The translations under genes and the position numbers were made by a program. The notes below the pieces were generated by a model. That model had not been told where the DNA came from. It did not search any database and saw only the letters and a program-made list of their open reading frames with translations. From NCBI RefSeq assembly GCF_036345175.1, contig NZ_CP107780.1, forward strand, positions 4,216,001 to 4,280,000: a stretch of DNA of 64,000 nt, in the 5' to 3' direction. The number at the start of each line of letters is the position of its first letter. The stretch's first letter is position 1. Of this stretch, positions 26,420 through 34,688 are shown piece after piece. Source of the DNA: Streptomyces sp. NBC_00576. GTDB lineage: Bacteria > Actinomycetota > Actinomycetes > Streptomycetales > Streptomycetaceae.

Positions 26420-27478
26420 CTACTTTTGCCCTAGTTCCTCACCGACAACAAGGGTCTGACCGGGGATGATGAGGTCCGGGTCCGTGCCGACGGAATGCTC
26501 GTTCTCGGCGAAGAGCCCCGACCATCCGTCCGCGAGGCCGAGGGAGCCGGCGATGCCCCACAGGGTGTCCCCGGCCCGGACGGTGTACGAGCCCTCGGCG
26601 TCACCACGGTGACGGCCGGTGCCGCTGGAGGTTCCGGTGTCGGTGCCACCGACCTCATTTCCAGCACTCTGACCGGAGTTGCCCTGCTCTTCACCCTTTG
26701 TCGCACCTATGGGCGAACTGTCACTTTCCTGCGAGTCATCCGTGCCGGGCGACGAGGAGGAAGGAGACGGCGAGGCGACAGATCCGGCGGAGTCGACGGA
26801 GTCGGTCGTCGCCGCGACGGACGGCGACGGGGACTGAGAGGACCCGGAGGACTTGCCCGAGACCGAGGAGTCGGCGGAGGACGCGGAGTCGGTGGAGTCG
26901 GTGGAGGGGGACGCCGGGGGCGTGGGCGACGCCGAAGAGGAAGAAGAGGAGTCGGCGCCGGAGCCGGAGCCCGAACCCGAACCCGAACCCAAGCCCAGGC
27001 CCAAACCGGAGCCGGAGCCGGAGCCCGACTCCGAGGCCGAGCCCGACCCCGAGGCCGAAGAGCCACCCTCGACCACGCCGGTGTCGACGTTGGCCGAGCC
27101 GGCGTCCTTGCCGAGTCCGGACAGCAGCGCGCAGGCCTCCCAGGCCCCGGCCCCCTGGTCGGCGAGTACCTTCTCGCCGACGGCGATCTGCTGCGAACGG
27201 CTGGCCTGGTCGGCGCTCGGGGCGTAGGCAAGGCCGCCGTACTTCTCCCAGTCCGCCTGGGTCAACTGGAGCCCGCCGTAGTACCCGTTGCCGCTGTTGG
27301 CACTCCAGGCGCTGCCGCTCTCACACTCCGCGACCCGGTCCCAGGTGGTACCGCTGGCCGCACTCGCACCGGATGCGGCGAGCAGCGGAATGGCGATGGC
27401 GGAGCCGGTCACGCCGGCCGCGACCAGTAGAGCCGGGGCCTGACGGGGGCGACGGTGACGACCGTTCCCGGAGAGCAT
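26420..27478 (-). CDS. Second resuscitation-promoting factor with LysM domain
   Basis: Secreted Rpf-type lytic enzyme of 352 residues. A signal peptide (about 1-43) precedes the Rpf domain (about 44-120: WDRVAECESGSAWSANSGNG with the catalytic Glu, GGLQLTQADWEKYGG). A roughly 165-residue linker of Ser/Gly and Ser/Asp/Pro repeats follows, then a C-terminal LysM domain (SYTVRAGDTLWGIAGSLG). ATG 27478 has AAAGG upstream. It is a tandem paralogue of rpfA with a longer disordered linker. No riboswitch motif is visible in its own leader (27479-27640). It matches the second Rpf adjacent to rpfA in S. coelicolor. Confidence 0.93.
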   Translation of the reverse strand: MLSGNGRHRRPRQAPALLVAAGVTGSAIAIPLLAASGASAASGTTWDRVAECESGSAWSANSGNGYYGGLQLTQADWEKYGGLAYAPSADQASRSQQIAVGEKVLADQGAGAWEACALLSGLGKDAGSANVDTGVVEGGSSASGSGSASESGSGSGSGLGLGLGSGSGSGSGSGADSSSSSSASPTPPASPSTDSTDSASSADSSVSGKSSGSSQSPSPSVAATTDSVDSAGSVASPSPSSSSPGTDDSQESDSSPIGATKGEEQGNSGQSAGNEVGGTDTGTSSGTGRHRGDAEGSYTVRAGDTLWGIAGSLGLADGWSGLFAENEHSVGTDPDLIIPGQTLVVGEELGQK

Positions 27479-27640
27479 GCGGTTGCCTTTCGCGAGACAG
27501 CGGGGGCCAGTGCGACGGATGACGCAGGGCATCGCACTAGTGCACGAACCTATCGACTGACGATCACTTGTCACAAGTTCATGCCGCACAGATCACGTGA
27601 AGATCACATTGTTGAGGGAGCGTCACCTTGCCGTGATCTT

Positions 27641-28948
27641 CTACGTCGCCACTGGCCGGGTATGCCCGGATTCGCGAACCGGTGTGAACTCGACCGGCAG
27701 GGTGCGCAGTCCACGCATGATGAGCCCGCCCCGCCATCTCAACTCGGTCGGGTCTGCAGCGAGTTGCAGGTCGGGGAGGCGGGTGAGGAGGGTGGCCAGC
27801 GCGCTGCGTCCCTCCAGCCGGGCGAGCGGGGCGCCGAGGCAGTAGTGGATGCCGTGGCCGTATCCGAGGTGCTGGTTGTCCCGGCGGCCGAGGTCGAGGG
27901 TGTCCGGGTCGGCGAACCGGGCCGGGTCCCGGTCCGCGGCGGCGAGTACGACGAGGACGGGATCGCCGGCCGCGATGTCCTGCCCGCCGATGCTGAGCGG
28001 CCGGGTGGCGAAGCGCCAGGTGGCCAACTCGACGGGACCGTCGTAGCGCAGGAGTTCCTCGATGCCGGTTTCGAGGAGGGAGGAGTCCTTGACGGCGAGG
28101 GAAGCCTGGAGGCGGGCGCGTTGCTCGGGGTGGGTGAGGAGGGCGTAGAGGCCATTGCCGACCAAGTTCACGGTCGTCTCAAAACCAGCAAAAAGTAGGA
28201 TAAAAGCCATGGCGGCGGCTTCGTTCTCGGTGAGGTGCTCGCCCTCGTCGGAGGCGCGGATGAGCCCGGAGATGAGGTCCTCGCCGGGTTCGGGTACGTC
28301 GGACAGCGCCTCGCGCTTGCGGTGGATCAGCTCGGCGAGATAGCCGCGCATCTTCTTGACGGACCGAGCGACCCCACCCCGGGGCCCTCCCCCGTGCCGG
28401 ATCATCATCCCGGCCCAGTCCCGGAAGTCGTCCTGGTCCTCGCGGGGTACGCCCAGCAGGTCGCAGATCGCGTAGATGGGCAGGGGGAACGCGAACTCGT
28501 GGATGAGATCGGCGGAGCCGCGCGCCGCGAACTGGTCGATCAGGTGATCGGTGAGTTCCTGGACGCGGGGCGCGAACTCGGCGACCCGGCGCGGCGTGAA
28601 CGCCTTGGCGACGAGCCTGCGGAGCCTGGTGTGGTCCGGCGGATCGATGTTGAGCAGATGGGTCATCAACTCGGCCTTGCGCTCACCGGGGATACCGGTC
28701 TTGCCCTTGGCGTGCGCGGGCTCGTCGTGATGGTCCGAGTTCTTGGAGAGCCGCGGATCGGCGAGGGCCTGCTTGGCGTCGCTGTAACGGGTGACCAGCC
28801 AGGCCTCGACGCCACTGGGCAACTTCGTCCGGTGCACGGGCGCGTGCTCACGGAGCCAGGCGTAGGCGGGGTAGGGGTCGGTGGCGAATTCCCAGGTGAA
28901 GAGTTCGGGGGCGGGCGGTGGGTTCGTGGAGGAGGGCTGGTTGGTCAC
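27641..28948 (-). CDS. Cytochrome P450
   Basis: Soluble haem monooxygenase of 435 residues (class I bacterial P450, CYP105/107-like). The I-helix oxygen-binding motif is FAGFETT, the ExxR motif is in GIEELLRYD, and the haem loop is YGHGIHYCLGAP with Cys370 as ligand. I prefer GTG 28948 (VTNQPSSTNP); ATG 28987 is an alternative and neither has a strong ribosome site. No ferredoxin gene is adjacent and the substrate is unknown. Oddly, ten codons of the I-helix (about 28173-28204) are AT-rich and rare for this genome. Confidence 0.92.
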   Translation of the reverse strand: MTNQPSSTNPPPAPELFTWEFATDPYPAYAWLREHAPVHRTKLPSGVEAWLVTRYSDAKQALADPRLSKNSDHHDEPAHAKGKTGIPGERKAELMTHLLNIDPPDHTRLRRLVAKAFTPRRVAEFAPRVQELTDHLIDQFAARGSADLIHEFAFPLPIYAICDLLGVPREDQDDFRDWAGMMIRHGGGPRGGVARSVKKMRGYLAELIHRKREALSDVPEPGEDLISGLIRASDEGEHLTENEAAAMAFILLFAGFETTVNLVGNGLYALLTHPEQRARLQASLAVKDSSLLETGIEELLRYDGPVELATWRFATRPLSIGGQDIAAGDPVLVVLAAADRDPARFADPDTLDLGRRDNQHLGYGHGIHYCLGAPLARLEGRSALATLLTRLPDLQLAADPTELRWRGGLIMRGLRTLPVEFTPVRESGHTRPVAT

Positions 28949-29118
28949 TCGGTGACGGTATCGGGAGGGTCGGGGACTTTCGTCCATGGCCCAGCAGCCG
29001 CCCGGACGCCCGGCCGACCGGCCGCCGACGGAGCGGCGCACTCGAATCCACCGATCAGGCCGATCAGGAAGTCAGACGTGCGCGTCCCCATACGCCTCGA
29101 ACTCGGCTCAGCGCACCG

Positions 29119-30147
29119 TCATCTCTCCTCAGCCGCCTCCGCCACCCCCTCCCTCACCCGCACCGCATCCCGATAGGCCCGCGCGGCAACCCGCAGCGCC
29201 GCCTCCGGGTCCACGCCCTCCGCCTCCGCCCGTACCGCCATCTCCAGCAGCTCGTACCCGACGCCCTCGCCCTGCGGCAGCGGGACGTCCAGGCCCGCTG
29301 TGTGCACGCGGGACGCCAGTTTCGCGGCCAGTGCGAGGCCCGGCTGGCCCAGGGGCACGCCGTCCGTCACCGACTCTCGTTGCTTCTCGACCGCCTTGGT
29401 GCGCAGCCAGTGCTCCTTGACGTCCTCCGGTGTGGACGCCGTTTCGTCGCCGAAGACGTGCGGGTGGCGGTGGATCAGCTTGGTGACGATGCCGGCCGCG
29501 ACGTCGTCGATGGAGAACGGGGCCGCACCGTCCTCCTCAGCGCCCTCCTCGGCGATGCGCGCGTGGAAGACGACCTGGAGCAGAACGTCCCCCAGTTCCT
29601 CGCGCAGTTCGTCCCGGTCGCCCTCCTCGATCGCCTCGACGAGTTCGTACGCCTCCTCGATGCCGTACTTCGCCAGGCCCTTGTGGGTCTGACGGGAGGA
29701 CCAGGGGCACTCCAGGCGGATGCGGTCCATGACCTGCACGAGGTCGAGGAGACGGGCGCCGGGCAGGTCGTAGGAGGCGGGGAGGAGTTCCAGGTCCGGC
29801 ATCCGTACGCGGCCGGAGCCCGCGAGGCGTGCCAGTCCGTCCGTGAGGGCCGGGTCTCCCTCGCCCGTCGTCACGACCACGACCATCCGGCCCCCTGCGC
29901 AGGCGTCGATCAGCTCCTCGGCGGTCGGGGAGGTCTCCTCGACCGCTATGCCTGCGTCCCGCAGATACGGCAGCTGCGGATGCGTACCGTCCGCGCACAG
30001 CACCCGGTCGGCCGCGTGCAGCACCTGCCAGGCGGGCCAGGACAGCAGGCCGGGCGCGACCCGGTGGCTGGTGGTGAGCAGGACGACACGACCGGGGTCG
30101 GTCTCCGTCTCGGGAGCGGTCTCGAAGCCGCTGGTTGCGTTCACCAT
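29119..30147 (-). CDS. mazG: MazG-family nucleoside triphosphate pyrophosphohydrolase
   Basis: Housecleaning enzyme of 342 residues that hydrolyses NTPs or dNTPs to NMP and pyrophosphate. The N-terminal 110 residues resemble a reduced tetrapyrrole-methylase-like domain (RVVLLTTSHRVAPGLL). The MazG domain (about 135-240) has the metal-binding motifs GIEEAYELVEAIEEGD and ELGDVLLQVVFHARIA. VFGDETASTPEDVKEHW follows, as in long bacterial MazG. ATG 30147 is used, though the next codon is GTG. Part of the minus-strand core group. Confidence 0.92.
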   Translation of the reverse strand: MVNATSGFETAPETETDPGRVVLLTTSHRVAPGLLSWPAWQVLHAADRVLCADGTHPQLPYLRDAGIAVEETSPTAEELIDACAGGRMVVVVTTGEGDPALTDGLARLAGSGRVRMPDLELLPASYDLPGARLLDLVQVMDRIRLECPWSSRQTHKGLAKYGIEEAYELVEAIEEGDRDELREELGDVLLQVVFHARIAEEGAEEDGAAPFSIDDVAAGIVTKLIHRHPHVFGDETASTPEDVKEHWLRTKAVEKQRESVTDGVPLGQPGLALAAKLASRVHTAGLDVPLPQGEGVGYELLEMAVRAEAEGVDPEAALRVAARAYRDAVRVREGVAEAAEER

Positions 30148-30373
30148 CCGAACGTAACCGTTCCTAGGTTGATTGGCCGGTGTTGGCCGGTTCGGGCATT
30201 CCGAACAGCGTGAGTTGTGTGGTGACTCGGCGCTGCGGGGGCGGTCGTCCCGGTGCGATCCGCTGGTCGCACGGCCGCTGCCTCAGCACGCCGCAAGGCG
30301 GTGGCGGCAGCGGTTTGGCGGGGTCCGTCCCAACCGCAGGCCATGCGCCCACGGGCACCCGGCCACTCAGACG

Positions 30374-30421
30374 CCCGTATACCCGTATACCCGTACACCC
30401 GTACACCCGTACACCCGTACG
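30374..30421. repeat. Six tandem 8-bp repeats next to the lipoprotein stop codon
   Basis: Units CCCGTATA, CCCGTATA, CCCGTACA (three), CCCGTACG, ending 8 bp before the stop codon (30430) of the SurA-like lipoprotein gene. The period is not a multiple of three. Confidence 0.85.
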
Positions 30422-30429
30422 GACAACCG

Positions 30430-31092
30430 TTACGTCGTCGCCGGCGTCGTCTCGGCCGCCGTGATCTCCCGTACCCATGGCGTCTTCGCGTCGACGCGGC
30501 TGCTCTTCTGGACGTCCCAGCTGCCGTAGCGCGGGTTGAGGTCGACGTCGAGGGACTTCGAGGCCTCGGACATCGCCTTCCAGAACGTGGCCTGGCCGTC
30601 CGGCGTGTTCATGTCGACGCCGAGCGCGGCGGCCAGTTTCTGGGCCACGATCTCGGTGTGCAGGCTGTCGTCGAGGCGTGCCGGGGCGACGCCGTACTGC
30701 TGGAGCCAGCCGTCCTCCAGCGACTTCGCGCTGCCCGCCTGCTGTTCCAGGGACGCGCGCAGGCTCTGGACGTCCTTGCGGGTCACGGTCACGCCCGCGT
30801 TCTTCGCGGCCTGGTTCAGGACGCGGTCGAGGACCATGGTGTGCAGGGTGTCGCGGGTGAGGCTGCCGGTTCTGGCGACGGCCTGCGCGTACTGGGCCTG
30901 GTCCGGGGTGGCCGCCCGCTGCGCCGCGCGTACCTCGTTCACCCTGCTCTCCAGCTGCGCGACCGTGATCCGCTGCCCGCCGACGACGGCCGCCGCGCCA
31001 GGATGCGCGTCGTTTCCGCAGGCGGTGAGGAGGGGTGCCGCGGCGACGATCGCGGCGGAGAGGAAGAGCGCGGTGCGACGACGGCGGTGCAA
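30430..31092 (-). CDS. SurA-like (SurA N-terminal domain) lipoprotein
   Basis: Predicted membrane-anchored chaperone of 220 residues. A basic N-terminus and hydrophobic stretch end in the lipobox LLTAC (Cys near residue 21). The following helical domain with VVGGQRITVAQLESRVNEVR and QYGVAPARLDDSLHTEIV is SurA-N-like; no rotamase domain is present. The start is probably TTG 31092, since GGGAGG lies 6 nt upstream and it places a signal peptide at the N-terminus. The frame is open to ATG 31179, which has no site and would bury the signal. Spacing suggests its own promoter. Confidence 0.82.
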   Translation of the reverse strand: MHRRRRTALFLSAAIVAAAPLLTACGNDAHPGAAAVVGGQRITVAQLESRVNEVRAAQRAATPDQAQYAQAVARTGSLTRDTLHTMVLDRVLNQAAKNAGVTVTRKDVQSLRASLEQQAGSAKSLEDGWLQQYGVAPARLDDSLHTEIVAQKLAAALGVDMNTPDGQATFWKAMSEASKSLDVDLNPRYGSWDVQKSSRVDAKTPWVREITAAETTPATT

Positions 31093-31263
31093 GGAGGGCC
31101 TCCCGAGGAGATTGTGCGGCGGTGCACAAAGTCTTGCGGTGATCGATGTTAGGCAGTGGCCGAGCTCTGGCCAAGCCATTCGACCAACGATTCACCAGGA
31201 CTTCGGGCACCGCCTCGCGCTCCCGGTGGCCCCCGGGTGTTCTCCGGGTGTCCTCCGGCCGTC

Positions 31264-32112
31264 TCAGCCGGTGATCGCCACCGGTGCGTCCCACGCGTCG
31301 CGGTCCACGGTGATCGTGTAACCGCCGCGCGTCTCCTTGCTGTTGACCAGGTACTGGTGGGCGCGGCTGTGGTTGGTCCACAGCGTGGCGGCGAAGGGCC
31401 AGTCCGCGGTGGTGGTGGGCTGCTTGTCCCACAGCGCGTACCACATGTTGCCCGGCAGGTTGGTGCGGTCGGTGGCCTGGGCGATCGCCTTCGCGCTGGA
31501 GCTGGTGAAGCCGTAGTAGCCGGCGCGGTAGGTCTTGGCGTTCAGTGCTTTGTCGAAGGCGCGTACGTATGTCAGCACGGCGTCGTTGCACGCCTTGTTC
31601 GTGATGTCGTACGACTCCATGTCGAGGTAGACCGGGCTGCCGGCCTTCATGCCGAGCGCCGACGCCTTGGCCACCGCGTCCGCCGCGTCCTTCGCGCCGA
31701 GGGAGGCAGCCGTGGCGGCGGTGAGCTTCTCGGGGCTGGAACCGGTCTGGCAGGACGGCTGGGCGCCGACGTACAGGGGGATGAGTTTCCAGCCCTGCGC
31801 ACTGACCGACTTCACCCAGGACGCGGTGAGGTTGGGCTGGGCGCAGCCGCGGTTCTTGCCGCCGATGTAGACGGCGGCGGCGCCGTAGAAGTTGTTGGTG
31901 CGCCAGGCCTTCATGGCGGCGAGGGAGGGTGCGGTGCAGGTGTCGAACGCGCGGCCGGTGTAGGTGCGCTGGGCGGGCCAGGTGGTGGCTGCCATCGAGG
32001 ACTGTGCGGCGAGCCCGGCCCCGGCGACGACGGCCGCACCGGCCACCGCCCAGGTGACGTATCTGCGCTTCTTGGACTGCCGGTGACCCGGCGACTGGCG
32101 CTGGCTGGCCAT
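31264..32112 (-). CDS. Secreted DUF1906 glycoside-hydrolase-like protein
   Basis: Exported protein of 282 residues. The basic N-terminus with KKRRY and a hydrophobic core ending AQSSMAA is a signal peptide, possibly Tat. The rest is a TIM-barrel-like DUF1906 (Rv2525c-like) domain: GRAFDTCTAPSLAAMKAW, YIGGKNRGCAQPNLTASWV, PVYLDMESYDITNKACND and AGYYGFTSSSAKAI. Relatives are linked to cell-wall glycans, but activity is unproven. ATG 32112 has GGTGGGG upstream; the frame is open further without a site. Confidence 0.9.
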   Translation of the reverse strand: MASQRQSPGHRQSKKRRYVTWAVAGAAVVAGAGLAAQSSMAATTWPAQRTYTGRAFDTCTAPSLAAMKAWRTNNFYGAAAVYIGGKNRGCAQPNLTASWVKSVSAQGWKLIPLYVGAQPSCQTGSSPEKLTAATAASLGAKDAADAVAKASALGMKAGSPVYLDMESYDITNKACNDAVLTYVRAFDKALNAKTYRAGYYGFTSSSAKAIAQATDRTNLPGNMWYALWDKQPTTTADWPFAATLWTNHSRAHQYLVNSKETRGGYTITVDRDAWDAPVAITG

Positions 32113-32294
32113 GACGTACCCCACCCCTGGTTCTACGACGGTTCTCTGAGACGGTTCTCTGAGACGTTTTCTGACGTTCGCTGACGGTTCTACGGCGACG
32201 CGAAATGCAGCTCGCAAGGTAACCGGCGGCTTCTCCGCGTCCGGGAAACAGGGCCCCCAGGGACCCACAAGGTTCCCTCAGGGCACGGCAAAAA

Positions 32295-33818
32295 CTACCC
32301 CCGCACCTGCCCCAGCCAATCCAGCGTCCGCCGGATCTCCGCCGCCAGCGGATGGCCGGGGCCGCGCAGGCGGTCCACGTCGTGGAGGAGGCGGGCGAGG
32401 GTGTCGCGGGCGGCGGTGCGGTCGCCGAGGGCGAGGAGGAGGTGGCCGATTCGGCGGCGGACGTCCAGGGAGAGTTCCGGGTCGCCGGCGACGTACTGGT
32501 TCTCGTAGTACGGCAGCAGGGCGCGGTACTCGGCGAGGGCCGCCGCGGGTTCGCCAAGTTGTTCGAGGCACTGGGCGGCCTCGTAGCGGAAGCGCAGCGA
32601 CTGGGGGTCGGCCTGGCCGGCCTCGGCGGCTCGTTCGTCGGCGAGGCGGCGCAGTTCGGGCAGCGCGCGGCGGTACTGGCCGTCGTCCATGAGGGTGGCC
32701 GCGTACTGCTTGCGCAGGGTACGGACGACCGGGGAGCGCTCGCCGTGCTGTTCGGCCGCGGCGGGCAGGATCCCGCCGAGAATGTCGACGGCCTGGGTGA
32801 TCCGGCCTTCGCCGAGGAGGCGCTTGACCTCGTCGACGGCTCCGGCGACGTCGGGTCTCTCGGCGGCCGGCGCGGCCGTCGGCTGGGCCGCGGGAGTGCG
32901 GGCGCGGTCCGGCCAGGGGGCGTGCGGGCGCAGGAACGGGCGCGTGGGATCGAGGGGCGCTCCGGTGGGCATCCCGCGCTCCGGGAGGAGCAGCGCCAGG
33001 TGCTCGTACACCTCCTGCGCGGAGGCCGGCCGGTGCTGCGGGTCCTTGGCGAGCAGCCGCAGGACGAGCGCTTCCAGCGCCTCGGGCACCTCTGGTCTGA
33101 GGCGGCGCACGGGCAGCGGCGGCTCGTACAGGTGCCGATGGAGCACGCCGAGGGCTGTGGAGCCGGAGAACGGTACGTCTCCACTGAGGAGTTCATGGAG
33201 GAGTACGCCGAGTGCGTACAGGTCCGTGTAGGGGCCGACCGCGCCGCCCATCGCCTGCTCGGGGGCCATGTAGGCGGGCGAACCGATGGGTGACCCGGTG
33301 TGCGTGAGGCGGGTGGTGTCCGTGTCCATGACCGAGGCGACGCCCAGGTCGAGAACGGTGACGGTGCCGTCCTGCTTCACCATCACGTTGCGCGGCTTGA
33401 GGTCGCGGTGGACGATCGGCACGGCGTGCACGGCGCTCAGCACGGCGCACAGTTGCGCGGCCACCGCGACCGCCCACTGCCAGGGGTACGGGTCTTGTTC
33501 GGCGAGGTGGTCGGAGAGGTCGGCGCCGTCGACGTACTGCATGACGAGGAACAGTTCCTCGCCTTCACTTCCCGCATCGTGGACCGTGACGAGCCCGGGG
33601 TGGTCGACCTGCGCGGTCACCCGGCACTCGCGCACGAAGCGGCGGCGCAGCTCGTCGGCCTCCTGGCCTGCGACCTTGTCCGGGCGCAGCAGCTTGACCG
33701 CGACGCGCCGGTCGAGCCGCTGGTCGTACGCCGTCCAGACCTGGCCCATGCCGCCCTGCCCGATGAGCGTGGACAGTTCGTAGCGGTCGGCGATGACGCG
33801 TCCCGTCGCCACTCTCAC
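32295..33818 (-). CDS. Hanks-type serine/threonine protein kinase with TPR-like C-terminus
   Basis: Cytoplasmic kinase of 507 residues. The kinase domain (about 12-265) has the Gly-loop IGQGGMGQVW, Lys42, HRDLKPRN (Asp139), DLG instead of DFG (Asp157) and the APE motif MAPEQAM. No transmembrane helix or PASTA domain is present. A helical tetratricopeptide-like region fills about 330-505. GTG 33818 overlaps the stop of the upstream membrane protein by 4 nt (GTGA), so the two are co-translated and probably act together at the membrane. Confidence 0.93.
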   Translation of the reverse strand: MRVATGRVIADRYELSTLIGQGGMGQVWTAYDQRLDRRVAVKLLRPDKVAGQEADELRRRFVRECRVTAQVDHPGLVTVHDAGSEGEELFLVMQYVDGADLSDHLAEQDPYPWQWAVAVAAQLCAVLSAVHAVPIVHRDLKPRNVMVKQDGTVTVLDLGVASVMDTDTTRLTHTGSPIGSPAYMAPEQAMGGAVGPYTDLYALGVLLHELLSGDVPFSGSTALGVLHRHLYEPPLPVRRLRPEVPEALEALVLRLLAKDPQHRPASAQEVYEHLALLLPERGMPTGAPLDPTRPFLRPHAPWPDRARTPAAQPTAAPAAERPDVAGAVDEVKRLLGEGRITQAVDILGGILPAAAEQHGERSPVVRTLRKQYAATLMDDGQYRRALPELRRLADERAAEAGQADPQSLRFRYEAAQCLEQLGEPAAALAEYRALLPYYENQYVAGDPELSLDVRRRIGHLLLALGDRTAARDTLARLLHDVDRLRGPGHPLAAEIRRTLDWLGQVRG

Positions 33819-34465
33819 CGTCCGCCCTCGTGGTTGCCGTCGGGGTTGACGTTGGGGTTGCCGTTGCCGTTGCTGTCGTGCTTGCGCAGGTAGTCGCTGA
33901 GCTCGTCGAGTTCGGCGCGCACCTGGTCGATGCGGGCAGGTGCGGGGCGCTGCGGCGGGGGCGGTACGGGACCGTGGGAGACGGGTGGCTGTGGCGTCGG
34001 AACGTGGGGCTGGGGTATCGGCGTGTGGGGCATGGGGGGCTGCGGCCCGGTCTGCATGTTCGCGTACGGCGACGGCGGCGGGTAGCCGTATCCGGGGGGC
34101 ACGGTCGGGGCCGGGGCCGGCGCGTAATCGACGTACTGGCGCTGCCGGTTGTCCTGCCGTAGGTCCATGACCAGGAAGTACGCGCTGGCCAGGGCCCCCA
34201 GGATCAACGCGATGGCGAGGGCGATGTCGCCGTCGGCGTTGCTCTCCTCCACCGAGCCGACCACGGCGAGGCACACGATGGACAGCGGCAGGCTCACCCA
34301 GGCCGCCGTCCAGTTGAACCACCGGCCGCGCAGGAAGGCGACGCGGAACAGCGGGAGACACGCCAAGAGGCCGCACGAGAGGAACCCGGCGGCGGCGATC
34401 AGCACGCGCAGGGTGATGACGGTGCCCGCGCTGCGGGTGGGCGGCGGCGCGCCGGGGCCGTACAT
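33815..34465 (-). CDS. Small membrane protein coupled to the kinase
   Basis: Protein of 216 residues with four hydrophobic helices between about 18 and 110 and a Pro/Gln/Tyr-rich cytoplasmic tail (about 125-190). The C-terminus has a short coiled coil (RIDQVRAELDELSDYLRKHD) and an Asn/Gly end. ATG 34465 has AGGAG 5 nt upstream. Its stop overlaps the kinase start. It likely tethers or feeds the kinase, which is inferred from coupling. I do not recognise a named family. Confidence 0.82.
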   Translation of the reverse strand: MYGPGAPPPTRSAGTVITLRVLIAAAGFLSCGLLACLPLFRVAFLRGRWFNWTAAWVSLPLSIVCLAVVGSVEESNADGDIALAIALILGALASAYFLVMDLRQDNRQRQYVDYAPAPAPTVPPGYGYPPPSPYANMQTGPQPPMPHTPIPQPHVPTPQPPVSHGPVPPPPQRPAPARIDQVRAELDELSDYLRKHDSNGNGNPNVNPDGNHEGGR

Positions 34466-34688
34466 GACTGCTCCTGGACCGGGTGATGCCGACGGGGACG
34501 GACGTACGAGTGACAGGTTCGGTGTCGGAGTTCGAGCGTATAGGCCGACGCCGACAACGGGTCCGGGTTGTACCGAACCGTTGTCGTCCTGCCGCCCTGC
34601 CGCCCCCTGTTGTCCTGCCGCCCTGCCCCCCCTGCCCCCCTGTCGCCCCGCATCGCGGCTCGTGAACCGTCGCAACGTGATCAGCACG

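Noticed and set aside
27479..27640. Second c-di-AMP riboswitch before the other rpf gene
   Set aside because: None of the conserved ydaO blocks is present in this leader.
28195..28205. TTA codon in the P450 gene
   Set aside because: The TTA letters are out of frame; the in-frame leucine codons there are CTA and CTT.
30164..33196. A 1010-codon minus-strand frame
   Set aside because: It overlaps four recognised genes in another frame and translates to Arg/Pro/Thr-rich sequence without motifs.
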